Notes: a model not told the origin generated them from the sequence alone. DNA of 6,696 bases from Verrucomicrobiota bacterium (GCA_022709995.1 JAKLHU010000121.1:1-6696); one strand, 5' to 3'. Positions 1-6,132 are shown, numbered from the stretch's first letter. A program made the numbers and translations.

Positions 1-1
1 G

Positions 2-688
2 CAGAAGGACCGCGAGGTTTTCGTGCCGCTACGGTCGTTTCTGCGCTTGCGCGGGTTGGCGGCAACCGAAACCGATGGCCGGTTTGCCTTCACTCTGGGT
101 GGACATGACATCGTCCTGGAGGAAAAATCATCGGATCTCGTCCTTGACGGCATGCCTCTGGCTGGTGTGTTGACTTCCTCTTCCAGAGACGACGGCTGGC
201 TGTTCCCCGCGGTGGCGCTGGCCTTTCTGGAAGACCGGCGTTGTCACATGGATCCGCTGAACGGCATGTTGTCCTTTTCGCCGCCGGGAAAACGCGAGCA
301 CGGTCTGCTCTGGCTCCGTTCGACGGCCAATGCCAATCCCGAGCAGCTGTTTGGCCTGCTGGATGACGACCCGGCCAAGACGTCCTACTGGGATGGCCGG
401 GGGCGGGCGGTCGAATTTACGGCGCTGCTGGCGGAAGAGTCGTTGGTGCAGGGGGTTGCCATCCGGTGGCATGCCGGCAACAGCCGGGTGGCGTCCTTTG
501 CCATTGACTGTTCCCGCGACGGCGCCCAGTGGGAAAATGTGTTTTCCGGGCAAAGTTCGGGGAAAACCACGGCTTTTGAGGAATACCGGTTTGCGGTCCC
601 GGCGACCTGCCGGCAGCTCCGCTTCATAGGCAAGGGCAATTCCGTCAATGACTGGAATTCGGTCATTGCGTTCAAAATCCTCCGTTGA
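2..688 (+). CDS. Stalk-like plus F5/8 type C (discoidin-like) domain protein, 5'-partial
   Basis: The frame is open to the left edge, so this is the C-terminal 228 residues of a larger protein. A GTG at 23 could start it, but it falls inside the conserved 'VFVPLRSF' motif, so the true start is probably upstream of the window. Residues about 6-93 resemble the copper amine oxidase N-terminal/stalk module: a VPLR-type element, a beta-rich stretch ending in 'LVLDGMPL', then a second element around 'GWLFPAVALAFL'. Residues about 115-228 resemble an F5/8 type C carbohydrate-binding fold: 'LLDDDPAKTSYWDGRGRAVEF', then 'FAIDCSRDGAQWENVF', then 'CRQLRFIGKGNSVNDWNSV', ending in a short strand. Such modules usually sit at the end of secreted polysaccharide-active or cell-surface proteins; any catalytic domain would lie outside the window. 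No intrinsic terminator follows the TGA. The discoidin-like call is fairly firm, the stalk call moderate, the overall function unknown. Confidence 0.8.
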   Translation, partial: QKDREVFVPLRSFLRLRGLAATETDGRFAFTLGGHDIVLEEKSSDLVLDGMPLAGVLTSSSRDDGWLFPAVALAFLEDRRCHMDPLNGMLSFSPPGKREHGLLWLRSTANANPEQLFGLLDDDPAKTSYWDGRGRAVEFTALLAEESLVQGVAIRWHAGNSRVASFAIDCSRDGAQWENVFSGQSSGKTTAFEEYRFAVPATCRQLRFIGKGNSVNDWNSVIAFKILR

Positions 689-1123
689 GCCGTCTTGGTG
701 CCGGGTCTGTCGAAGCGTGGCGCGAGCGCGAGCGCCGGGGACGGCGCTGCCGTTCCTGATGGCCAGCCGGGCCCAGATTGTTGGCCTGGCGGGCAGGGCA
801 GGCGTAATCGGTCACCCATAGATAATGGCGGTCTTAATGGCCGGGCGCGTCAAGGTGGCGCCTCAGGCCCTGAGGCGCCAAAGCGTTGACTCCTCTATCG
901 CTTAATTCTCAATGGCTCCTATGTTACATGGCCGGATAACCGGGGAATGGGGAGCAGGCTAAAGGCAGAACACCATACGCCGTCGCCAACCCCAGGAGCC
1001 TGTAACTTGCAAATTGTCCCAGCAGAGCGCCGGGTTGTTCACTGACCGATTATGGGCCGGCGGCGCGATTCTCGCCTCGGGCAGGGACGAAGGCTACTTG
1101 CGGCTGGGCGCCAGGGGCAGGTT
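689..1123. other. Convergent intergenic region, no gene seen
   Basis: This 435-bp stretch separates the ends of two convergent genes. The short open frames in it have no recognisable motif and no ribosome binding site, so I see no coding function. It holds a perfect interrupted palindrome (856-880, listed separately), an imperfect GC hairpin around 762-790 (GCCAG and GCC pairing with GGC and CTGGC, with a bulge) and a pair of inverted heptamers GGCTCCT/AGGAGCC about 70 bp apart in the 910-1000 area. None is followed by a T-run on either strand, so no standard intrinsic terminator is visible for either gene. No tRNA-like cloverleaf was seen. Confidence 0.6.
856..880. repeat. Perfect 25-bp interrupted palindrome
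   Basis: Arms TGGCGCCTCAGG (856-867) and CCTGAGGCGCCA (869-880) are exact reverse complements around a single central C at 868. As RNA it would form a 10-bp stem with a GGCCC pentaloop on either strand. No T-run follows on either side, so it is not a canonical terminator. It could be a factor-assisted termination or 3'-end stabilising hairpin between convergent genes, a protein-binding site, or one copy of a dispersed palindrome family; a single window cannot decide. Confidence 0.8.
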
Positions 1124-2239
1124 TCAGTGGCCCGGGTGGGTCAGGACGACGGACGTTTCCACCTGGCGTGCCGGAATGGACCAGTAGCGGCGCAGCAGGT
1201 CATTTTTTCGGTTGTCGTCCTCGACCAGCTTGAAACCGTGCTTCTGGTAGAATGAAATGGCCCAAGTCGCCTTCGCCCAGGTCCCGACCAGCAGGGGCTT
1301 GGCGGTGGTCGCCGCCACATGCTCGAGAAGCTTGCCGCCGATGCCGAGGTTGCGGCAGGCGCTGCGGACATAGGCGTGCCGGATCAGGCTCACCTCGCCC
1401 TTGTCCTGTATGCCCATGACGCCAACGGCCAGTCCATTGACGACATAGCCGTGGAAGACGACGCCGTCACGGATCTGCTGGCGCAGTTCTGTCATGGACA
1501 TGTAGGGTTCGTGCCAGCGGTCGTCGGGGATGACTCCCTTATAGGCCATGGCGGCGTCGTTGATGATCTCCAGGATGTCTTCGGTCTCGTCGGCGCTGAC
1601 GGGCCGCAAGGCTCCAAAGCCAAGAAAAATCTGCGCGGGGAGGGCGTGTTTTTTCCGGCTGGGGAAGGCCGTCTCGTAGGCGGCCGCCTGGTCGGGGGTG
1701 ACGTTGTAGGCTTCGCCTTCCAGGAAACGGCCGGCGTGGCCGGCCAGGGCGCCTTCGCGCAGCTCCAGGGCTTGCAGCGCGTCGCAGCAGTCGCCATGGC
1801 TGTCGGTGACGCCGAAATGGCTTGCCGGTTGGAAGCCATGCCGATGGTAATACGCCGGATTGCCATAGATGAGGATGGCGCGTTCGCCTTTGCTCTTGGC
1901 CAAGGCGACCGTGTAGTCGATCAGCGCTTTGCCAATGCCTTGTTTCTGGCAGTCCGGCGGCACCGCCAGCGGTCCGAACGTCAGCACGGGCAGAGCCGCG
2001 CCCCGGTCTTTTTGGATGGTCGCATTGGCATAGAAGATGACTCCGACCAGCCGGCCATCCTTCTCCGCCACGAAACTCAGGTCGGCGCGAAAGTCCTGGT
2101 GTCCGCGCAGGTGGTGGACCAGGTAGTGCTCGACGCAGCCCGGCTGGTACAAATCCCAGAAGGCGTCCCGGACCAGTTCTTCCACTACGCGGTGTTCAGC
2201 CGGGCCTTCCGGACGGATGCGAAGGTGATGCGGTGACAT
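1124..2239 (-). CDS. Tandem GNAT-domain N-acetyltransferase (two GNAT domains fused)
   Basis: The 371-residue protein holds two Gcn5-related N-acetyltransferase domains, which transfer acetyl from acetyl-CoA to an amine. Domain 1 (about 5-165) looks like the YhbS type: start 'LRIRPEGPAEH', acetyl-CoA loop Q98-K-Q-G101-I-G103 after the strand 'VLTFGPLAV', then 'GNPAYYHRHGF' at 127-136. Residues about 166-205 form a YhbS-like extension. Domain 2 (about 210-345) starts 'LRPVSADETEDI', has 'LIRHAYVRSACRNLGIGGKLL' with loop R296-N-L-G299-I-G301, and ends with 'FYQKHGF' at 330-336. The frame stays open 91 codons upstream, but the ATG at 2239 is chosen because homology begins there and AAAAGGA lies just before it; the upstream part lacks protein-like character in this frame. 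Both acetyl-CoA loops look intact, so both domains may be active. Substrate is unknown. The gene is convergent with the left gene and divergent from the helicase. Confidence 0.88.
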   Translation of the reverse strand: MSPHHLRIRPEGPAEHRVVEELVRDAFWDLYQPGCVEHYLVHHLRGHQDFRADLSFVAEKDGRLVGVIFYANATIQKDRGAALPVLTFGPLAVPPDCQKQGIGKALIDYTVALAKSKGERAILIYGNPAYYHRHGFQPASHFGVTDSHGDCCDALQALELREGALAGHAGRFLEGEAYNVTPDQAAAYETAFPSRKKHALPAQIFLGFGALRPVSADETEDILEIINDAAMAYKGVIPDDRWHEPYMSMTELRQQIRDGVVFHGYVVNGLAVGVMGIQDKGEVSLIRHAYVRSACRNLGIGGKLLEHVAATTAKPLLVGTWAKATWAISFYQKHGFKLVEDDNRKNDLLRRYWSIPARQVETSVVLTHPGH

Positions 2240-2553
2240 GGTGTTCCTTTTTCCAGATCGCTTTTCCAGTGGCCGCCGCGCTTGCCGCCGGTGGCGTTGG
2301 TGGTGACCGCCGTCGCCGAGAGGGAGTGCGGGCCGGGTGAATGCCGCCGGTCGATAAATATCATCGCGTCCGCCGAAATAGCCATTGGGCCGCCGACTTT
2401 TTCCCGCAGGTTCGGCCACCATGCCGGCGACGCCGGTGGGACGGATGGGGCGGGGGCATATCCCGGGCCGACGGCGCCGGTCAGCGCGTTTCTGCCTGCC
2501 GGTTGCTGGCAATCTGGCGCTGGTGGATTATAGTATGTTTGATTATTAACAAC
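2185..2553 (-). pseudogene. Start-less coding remnant, possibly 3' end of a prepilin-like (pseudopilin) gene
   Basis: Reading the minus strand from just after a TAA (2554-2556), a frame of 122 codons stays open to a TAG at 2185. It has no ATG or GTG near its upstream end; the first ATG is at 2385. The translation looks like real protein: 'NNQTYYNPPAPDCQQPAGRN', then 'GYAPAPSVPP', 'AWWPNLREKVGGPM', 'SADAMIFIDRRHSPGPHS' and 'GKRGGHWKSDLEKG'. Codons are strongly G/C-ending like those of true genes here (GGC, GCC, ACC, CTG, CCG). The Asn/Tyr/Pro/Trp-rich texture and the 'MIFIDRRH' strand recall C-terminal regions of prepilin-like proteins abundant in Lentisphaerota; that family match is from memory and uncertain. 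Coding character probably ends near 2245, where the GNAT ribosome binding site and start begin; the last 18 codons are out-of-frame GNAT sequence. I infer a gene that lost its 5' part, but a short live gene from 2385 (66 codons) cannot be excluded. Confidence 0.45.
2503..2534 (+). promoter_or_regulatory. Possible promoter of the DEAD-box helicase gene
   Basis: An AT-rich island (about 2526-2566) stands out from GC-rich flanks upstream of the helicase. TATAGT at 2529-2534 matches a sigma-70 -10 box at five of six positions. The upstream match is poor: TTGCTG at 2503-2508 lies 20 bp away, longer than ideal, and TGGCAA (2507-2512, spacer 16) matches only half of a -35 box. If used, it would give a leader of about 105 nt. 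Confidence 0.3.
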
Positions 2554-2560
2554 TTATGAA

Positions 2561-2571
2561 ACGTTCAACGT
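2561..2571. repeat. Short dyad in the helicase leader
   Basis: ACGTT and AACGT are exact inverted copies around a single C, 11 bp in all. It lies about 27 bp downstream of the possible -10 box and 75 bp before the helicase start, a position where a repressor could act. A dyad this short can arise by chance. Confidence 0.3.
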
Positions 2572-2645
2572 GATCACCCGTCGAGGAGCAGCAAGCCGCT
2601 TTTTCTCAAGCCAACGTTTTCATAGACATGTTGATTGAGAGGAAG

Positions 2646-4043
2646 ATGAACTTTAACTCCTTTGCCTTGAACGAGAAATTTTTGCCTTTGCTTTCCGCGA
2701 TCGGCTATTCGGTTCCGACTCCGATTCAGGAGCAGGCGATTCCGCTGTTGTTGGCTGGGCGCGATGTCATGGGCCTGGCCCAGACCGGGACTGGCAAAAC
2801 CGCCGCCTTTGTCCTGCCGATTGTTCAGCGTCTGCAGTCGGGGAGCCGCGGCAAAGTACGCTGTGTGGTGGTTGCCCCCACTCGCGAGCTGGCGATCCAG
2901 ATTCATGGTGTCTTCGAGCAATTCGGCCCTGCCTTCGGCCTGCGTTCCGCGACGGTTTTCGGCGGGGTGTCGGCCCAGCCGCAGCTGCAGAATTTCCGCC
3001 GCGGGGTGGAGATCCTGGTCGCTTGCCCCGGGCGGCTGCTCGATCACCTTCGCCAGAGCAATGTCAGTCTTGCCGCCGTGGAAGTGCTGGTTCTGGACGA
3101 AGCCGACCACTTGTTTGACATGGGCTTTCTGCCGAACATCCGGGCCATCATCAATTATCTGCCAAAGCAGCGCCAGACCATGTTGTTTTCGGCGACGATG
3201 CCGGACGAAGTCCGTCATCTGGCCTTGGACGTGCTGAACCATCCGGAGACTGTCAAGATCGGCGGCAACGCCCTGGTCAGCACGGTTTCGCACGCCTTGT
3301 ATCCCGTTGCGGCCCATTTGAAAACGACGTTGCTTCTGCGTCTTCTGGAAGACTTGCAGAGTGATTCCGTGATCGTGTTCACCAGAACCAAATTCCGCGC
3401 CAAGCGTTTGAGCGAGCAGCTGCTGAAGCATGGTTTTCGGTCGACGCCGCTGCAGGGCAACATGTCGCAGGTCAGACGCCAGGAATCGCTGGACGGTTTT
3501 CGCTGCGGGACATTCCATATTCTGGTGGCGACGGACATCGCCGCCCGCGGCATTGACGTCAGCGGGGTGTCCCATGTGATCAATTACGACATGCCGGACA
3601 CGGTGGATGCCTACACCCACCGCATCGGCCGTACCGGCCGGGCGCTGCATACGGGCAAGGCCTTCACGTTTTGCACCGATGAGGACAAGGCGGAAATCGC
3701 CGCGGTGGAAAGGCGGCTCGGATGTCCGATTGAACGCAAAACCCTCGACGGCTTTGATTACCGGGCCAGAGAAGACCAGCAGCAGAAAACGGAATTTCAA
3801 CGCGGCCCGCGGCCCTCTTCGGGGCGGTCCCCGGCCAGCCGTAGCCGCGCCCAGGCGCCGGCCCGCACCGGCGGATCAATGACGGCGCCTGGTCCTGCCC
3901 GTGCCAGCGGGGCTTTGACCGCCCCCGGCAGCCGCGCCCAAGCGCCTTCGCGCGCGAGCGGGACGAGGTCGACGGAGACCTCGCAGCGTAGTTCGCTGGC
4001 ACCGCGGCGCCGGACGTCGGCGCGCGACTATTCGGTCCGCTGA
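2646..4043 (+). CDS. ATP-dependent DEAD-box RNA helicase, RhlE-like
   Basis: This 465-residue superfamily 2 helicase should unwind or remodel RNA using ATP, with roles such as RNA turnover, ribosome assembly or cold adaptation. All core motifs are present: Q motif F6 with 'GYSVPTPIQ' (20-28), motif I AQTGTGKT (45-52), Ia PTREL (78-82), GG (106-107), Ib CPGR (127-130; TPGR is usual), II DEAD (151-154), III SAT (182-184), IV 'VIVFTRTK' (242-249), V 'TDIAARGID' (296-304) and VI HRIGRTGR (325-332). Residues about 375-465 form a disordered basic Arg/Ser/Ala/Pro/Gly tail with repeats, typical of RhlE-type RNA-binding extensions. An ATG at 2628 is in frame, but the ATG at 2646 gives the family start 'MNFNSFAL' and is preceded by GAGAGGAAG, although spacing is short. 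The gene appears monocistronic, with its own terminator. Family call is firm; the exact paralogue is less certain. Confidence 0.95.
   Translation: MNFNSFALNEKFLPLLSAIGYSVPTPIQEQAIPLLLAGRDVMGLAQTGTGKTAAFVLPIVQRLQSGSRGKVRCVVVAPTRELAIQIHGVFEQFGPAFGLRSATVFGGVSAQPQLQNFRRGVEILVACPGRLLDHLRQSNVSLAAVEVLVLDEADHLFDMGFLPNIRAIINYLPKQRQTMLFSATMPDEVRHLALDVLNHPETVKIGGNALVSTVSHALYPVAAHLKTTLLLRLLEDLQSDSVIVFTRTKFRAKRLSEQLLKHGFRSTPLQGNMSQVRRQESLDGFRCGTFHILVATDIAARGIDVSGVSHVINYDMPDTVDAYTHRIGRTGRALHTGKAFTFCTDEDKAEIAAVERRLGCPIERKTLDGFDYRAREDQQQKTEFQRGPRPSSGRSPASRSRAQAPARTGGSMTAPGPARASGALTAPGSRAQAPSRASGTRSTETSQRSSLAPRRRTSARDYSVR
3843..3965 (+). repeat. Degenerate repeats in the helicase C-terminal tail
   Basis: Residues 400-440 contain related units: SRAQAPARTGG, then SMTAPGPARASG, then ALTAPGSRAQAPSRASG. 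SRAQAP recurs at 400-405 and 429-434, TAPG at 413-416 and 425-428, and RASG at 419-422 and 436-439. At the DNA level CCAGGCGCC (3851-3859) and GGCGCCTGG (3884-3892) form 9-bp inverted arms, so the mRNA could fold locally here. This is most simply a repeat-expanded, positively charged RNA-binding tail. Confidence 0.6.
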
Positions 4044-4060
4044 TCGATAAAAAAACAAAT

Positions 4061-4100
4061 AAACCGGTCGGGCCTTGATTGGGCCGGGCCGGTTTTTTTT
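4061..4100 (+). terminator. Intrinsic terminator after the helicase gene, possibly bidirectional
   Basis: Left arm AAACCGGTCGGGCC (4061-4074) pairs with the right arm ending CCGGTTT (to 4095) through one G-T wobble and one G-G mismatch, around a loop of about 7 nt. Eight T residues run from 4093 to 4100. It lies 18 nt after the helicase TGA. On the other strand the stem is followed by TTTATTTG and then a 7-nt T-run, so it may also stop transcription arriving from the oxidoreductase gene. Confidence 0.9.
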
Positions 4101-4127
4101 ATGGTCTTGGGTGGGCGTGCGGAGTAT

Positions 4128-4165
4128 CGCCCCGGCCCGGCTCTGGTTGGGCCGGGGCCGGGGCG
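4128..4165 (-). repeat. Very GC-rich hairpin after the oxidoreductase gene
   Basis: CGCCCCGGCCC (4128-4138) and GGGCCGGGGCG (4155-4165) are perfect 11-bp inverted arms separated by 16 nt, with a little further GC pairing inside. It lies about 20 nt beyond the minus-strand stop codon at 4184. No T-run follows it on the minus strand, so it is more likely a pause or 3'-end protecting stem acting with the terminator at 4061-4100 than a complete terminator. Confidence 0.6.
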
Positions 4166-4183
4166 GCGTCGGCAGTCTCGCGG

Positions 4184-5245
4184 TTATTTTTTCGCGGCGG
4201 CTTTTTTCGGCGCTTTGGCTTTGGTTGCGGCTTTTTCCCCGGAGCAGCAGCAGCATTCGCCGAGGCGGATGACTTTGCCGCCATTGTCCATGGATTCGTT
4301 CGCCGCCAGTGTCACTTCGAGGTTTTTGACGGCTTCGCGGTAGGGCGACTTGATGAGGGACTGGTCATTGTCGAGAATAGCCTGAATGAAGACGTCGTCT
4401 TCTTCCTGGCCATAGTCGTTGCCGGTTTTGACGGTGATGGTCCGGTTCGGCTCGGTGATGGTAACGCCTTGGCGTTCGGTGTATTCCATGCGTCCATTCA
4501 TCGTATAGGCATCAATGCCGTTCTTGCCGCCGCCGCCGCGGATGAAGCAGCCGCTGTAGACGGTTCCGATGATGCCATTGGCGAAGACCAGGTTGACGGC
4601 CGAGGCGTCTTCGGTGTCGTAGTTTTCGACGTCGGTGATGATGCCGCGGCGTCCGAAAGCCTGGACAGCCACGACTTCGCCGAACAGGTTCCGGCACATG
4701 TCAAAGGTATGAATGGTCTGTTCGACGGCCTGGCCGCCGGACGTCTCGCGCCGGCGCCACCACCAGACGCCGGGCATGCCGCCTACCCAGTAGGCATTGA
4801 AGAAGCCGACCTTGCTTTTGGCGATCCAGTTTTTCATCAGCGGTTCAAAGTCGAGATAGCGGTCCTGGAAGCCGGCGGCGTTGATCAGTTTTTTGGCTTT
4901 CAGGCCGGCTTCGACTTTTTTGGCATAGTCCAGGCAGAGCGCGACCGGTTTTTCCACGAACAGGTGGCAGCCTTTTTCAATGGCCAGCAATTCCATGCCG
5001 TCATGGGCGCACGGTTCCACGCAGACGTAGACGGCGTCGAGCTTTTCTTTCTGCAGCATGTCCCGGTAGCATTTATACGGCTTGGCCTGGAAGCGCTCGG
5101 CGGCTTTCTGCGCCCGTTCGTCGATCAGGTCGCAGACGGCGACAATCTGGGCGTTGGGGATTTTGTTGTTGTCGTAATGGCCGAAGTGAAAGTTGGCGAT
5201 ACCGCCGCAGCCGATGAAACCGATTCGGACCTTTTTGTTTGCCAT
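4184..5245 (-). CDS. Gfo/Idh/MocA family NAD(P)-dependent oxidoreductase
   Basis: Enzymes of this family oxidise or reduce a hydroxyl of sugars, inositols or related compounds using NAD(P), normally in the cytoplasm. The 353-residue product has an N-terminal Rossmann fold with 'IGFIGCGGIANFH' (8-20, glycines 12, 14, 15), a strand 'AQIVAVCDL' ending in D39, and the family motif EKP at 98-100 ('HLFVEKPVAL'). The C-terminal alpha/beta domain contains 'SGGQAVEQTIHTFD' with H179 and D182 at the usual catalytic position. Start is the ATG at 5245: AAAGG lies 7 nt upstream and the next residues are the canonical 'KKVRIGFIG'; an in-frame GTG at 5278 lacks such support. The tail after about residue 329 is odd: C331-C334 from four TGC codons, then a 19-residue Ser/Gly/Glu plus Lys/Ala/Thr stretch resembling histone-H1-like tails, absent from ordinary family members. 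It lies 128 bp downstream of a sugar isomerase gene on the same strand. Substrate unknown. Confidence 0.92.
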   Translation of the reverse strand: MANKKVRIGFIGCGGIANFHFGHYDNNKIPNAQIVAVCDLIDERAQKAAERFQAKPYKCYRDMLQKEKLDAVYVCVEPCAHDGMELLAIEKGCHLFVEKPVALCLDYAKKVEAGLKAKKLINAAGFQDRYLDFEPLMKNWIAKSKVGFFNAYWVGGMPGVWWWRRRETSGGQAVEQTIHTFDMCRNLFGEVVAVQAFGRRGIITDVENYDTEDASAVNLVFANGIIGTVYSGCFIRGGGGKNGIDAYTMNGRMEYTERQGVTITEPNRTITVKTGNDYGQEEDDVFIQAILDNDQSLIKSPYREAVKNLEVTLAANESMDNGGKVIRLGECCCCSGEKAATKAKAPKKAAAKK

Positions 5246-5289
5246 GTTTTGACCTTTTGCTTGAGACATCGGGGACACCCGGAACTACT

Positions 5290-5309
5290 ATTTTTCATTC
5301 CGGAAAAAT
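5290..5309. repeat. Short inverted repeat between isomerase and oxidoreductase genes
   Basis: ATTTTTC (5290-5296) and GAAAAAT (5303-5309) form a 7-bp stem with a 6-nt loop. A competing pairing exists between CCGGAA (5279-5284) and TTCCGG (5298-5303). It lies in the 128-bp gap about 45 bp upstream of the oxidoreductase start. There is no terminator layout, because the T-run lies inside the stem. It may be an operator or an mRNA stem; evidence is structural only. Confidence 0.4.
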
Positions 5310-5373
5310 CTGGAAGGCTGTTTTCGGATGAGGCCGGCCGTTGCGGTCGGCGTCGGCGCTGTCGCGGTCGCGG

Positions 5374-6132
5374 TCATGCTTGGAGCCACTCACGGGTTTC
5401 AAGCAGAGAGGCCCGGGACTCCTGGAGCGGAATGTACTCCAGGCCGAGATAGCCGTCGAAGCCGGCGGCGTCGATTTGCCGGCAGATGAACGGGTAATTC
5501 TGTTCGCCGCTGGCCAGTTCATGGCGGCCGGGGATGCCGGCGGCGTGGAAATGGCCGATGATGTCCAGATTGGCCATGATTTTGGACAGGACATTGCCTT
5601 CCATGATGCCGCCGTGATAGACGTCATAGAGGGCTTTGACGGCTGGTGAATCAACGGCGCGGACGACGCCTGCCATTTCTTCCGAGTTGTCGATGAAGTA
5701 GCCCGGATGGTTGACGGCGGAATTGAGCAGTTCGAGGAGGAGGGTGATGCCCGCCGCTTCCGCCATGGGGGCAAGTCGTTTGAGGCCGGAGATGACGGCT
5801 TTGCTCATCTCGCAGCGGGTCCGTCCCGGCACGACATTGCCGGAGAGGACGATCAGGTTGCGGCAGTTGAGGCGTTTGGCCGCCTCGACGTCAGCCGGAA
5901 AGTCATGGACATATTTGTCATGATTGGCGGGGTCGAGGAGGTTGTTGCAGGTGCTGGTGCAGCTGGTGATGGTGACGCCGTGTTTTTGGCTGGCTGCCGC
6001 GATTGCCTTGAGGTCTTTGTTGCCGTAGCCCCAGAATTCGGCGGCCTGGTAGCCGCAGTCGGCGATGGCGGCGATGCGGTCGGGAAAGGGCAGGTCGCGG
6101 AAAAACAATTCCAGGCAAGGTGTGAGTCGCAT
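5374..6132 (-). CDS. Hydroxypyruvate isomerase-like TIM-barrel protein (sugar phosphate isomerase/epimerase family)
   Basis: The 252-residue protein matches the xylose-isomerase-like TIM-barrel family, close to hydroxypyruvate isomerase (Hyi, about 258 residues), which interconverts hydroxypyruvate and tartronate semialdehyde. Hyi-like features are 'LLLELLNSAVNHPGYFIDN' with E134, 'ALYDVYHGGIMEGN' with D170 and H173, 'IIGHFHAAGIPGRHEL' with H196 and R203, 'GEQNYPF' and 'GYLGLEYIP' with E232. By analogy with the family, E134, D170, H196 and E232 would bind the metal and E134/E232 would act in proton transfer. The ATG at 6132 is chosen because homology starts at 'MRLTPCLELFF' and GGAAAG precedes it by 5 nt; 20 in-frame upstream codons add nothing recognisable. 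It precedes the oxidoreductase gene on the same strand, a pairing common in sugar catabolism loci. Related isomerases act on other keto-sugars, so the exact substrate is not fixed by sequence alone. Confidence 0.88.
   Translation of the reverse strand: MRLTPCLELFFRDLPFPDRIAAIADCGYQAAEFWGYGNKDLKAIAAASQKHGVTITSCTSTCNNLLDPANHDKYVHDFPADVEAAKRLNCRNLIVLSGNVVPGRTRCEMSKAVISGLKRLAPMAEAAGITLLLELLNSAVNHPGYFIDNSEEMAGVVRAVDSPAVKALYDVYHGGIMEGNVLSKIMANLDIIGHFHAAGIPGRHELASGEQNYPFICRQIDAAGFDGYLGLEYIPLQESRASLLETREWLQA

Noticed and set aside
695..889. Small plus-strand open frame of 64 codons in the convergent gap
   Set aside because: It has no ribosome binding site, a Gly/Arg/Ser-rich composition, and runs through the perfect palindrome; nothing supports translation.
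900..1110. Possible recombination (attC-like) or tRNA-like site in the convergent gap
   Set aside because: I looked for attC core motifs (RYYYAAC/GTTRRRY) and for a T-loop consensus and found no consistent pairing. The scattered inverted heptamers do not build either structure.
1319..2236. Plus-strand open frame of 305 codons
   Set aside because: It is the antisense of the tandem GNAT gene, whose motifs are unambiguous on the minus strand.
2240..2512. Upstream extension of the GNAT frame by 91 codons
   Set aside because: The extension is Arg/Pro-rich with no GNAT similarity, while the neighbouring frame over the same DNA looks like the real former coding frame. The ribosome binding site and family homology both favour the ATG at 2239.
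2574..3800. Minus-strand open frame of 408 codons
   Set aside because: It is the antisense of the DEAD-box helicase, which carries every family motif on the plus strand.
5341..5372. GCGGTC/GGCGTC-like short repeats just past the isomerase stop
   Set aside because: The units are short and imperfect and fit GC-rich local composition; no CRISPR, iteron or terminator form is present.
4079..5452. Long plus-strand open frame of 457 codons
   Set aside because: It lies opposite the Gfo/Idh/MocA gene, whose minus-strand product has clear Rossmann and EKP motifs. The plus-strand translation is Phe/Gly/Asp/Val-rich without motifs, typical of an antisense shadow in GC-rich DNA.
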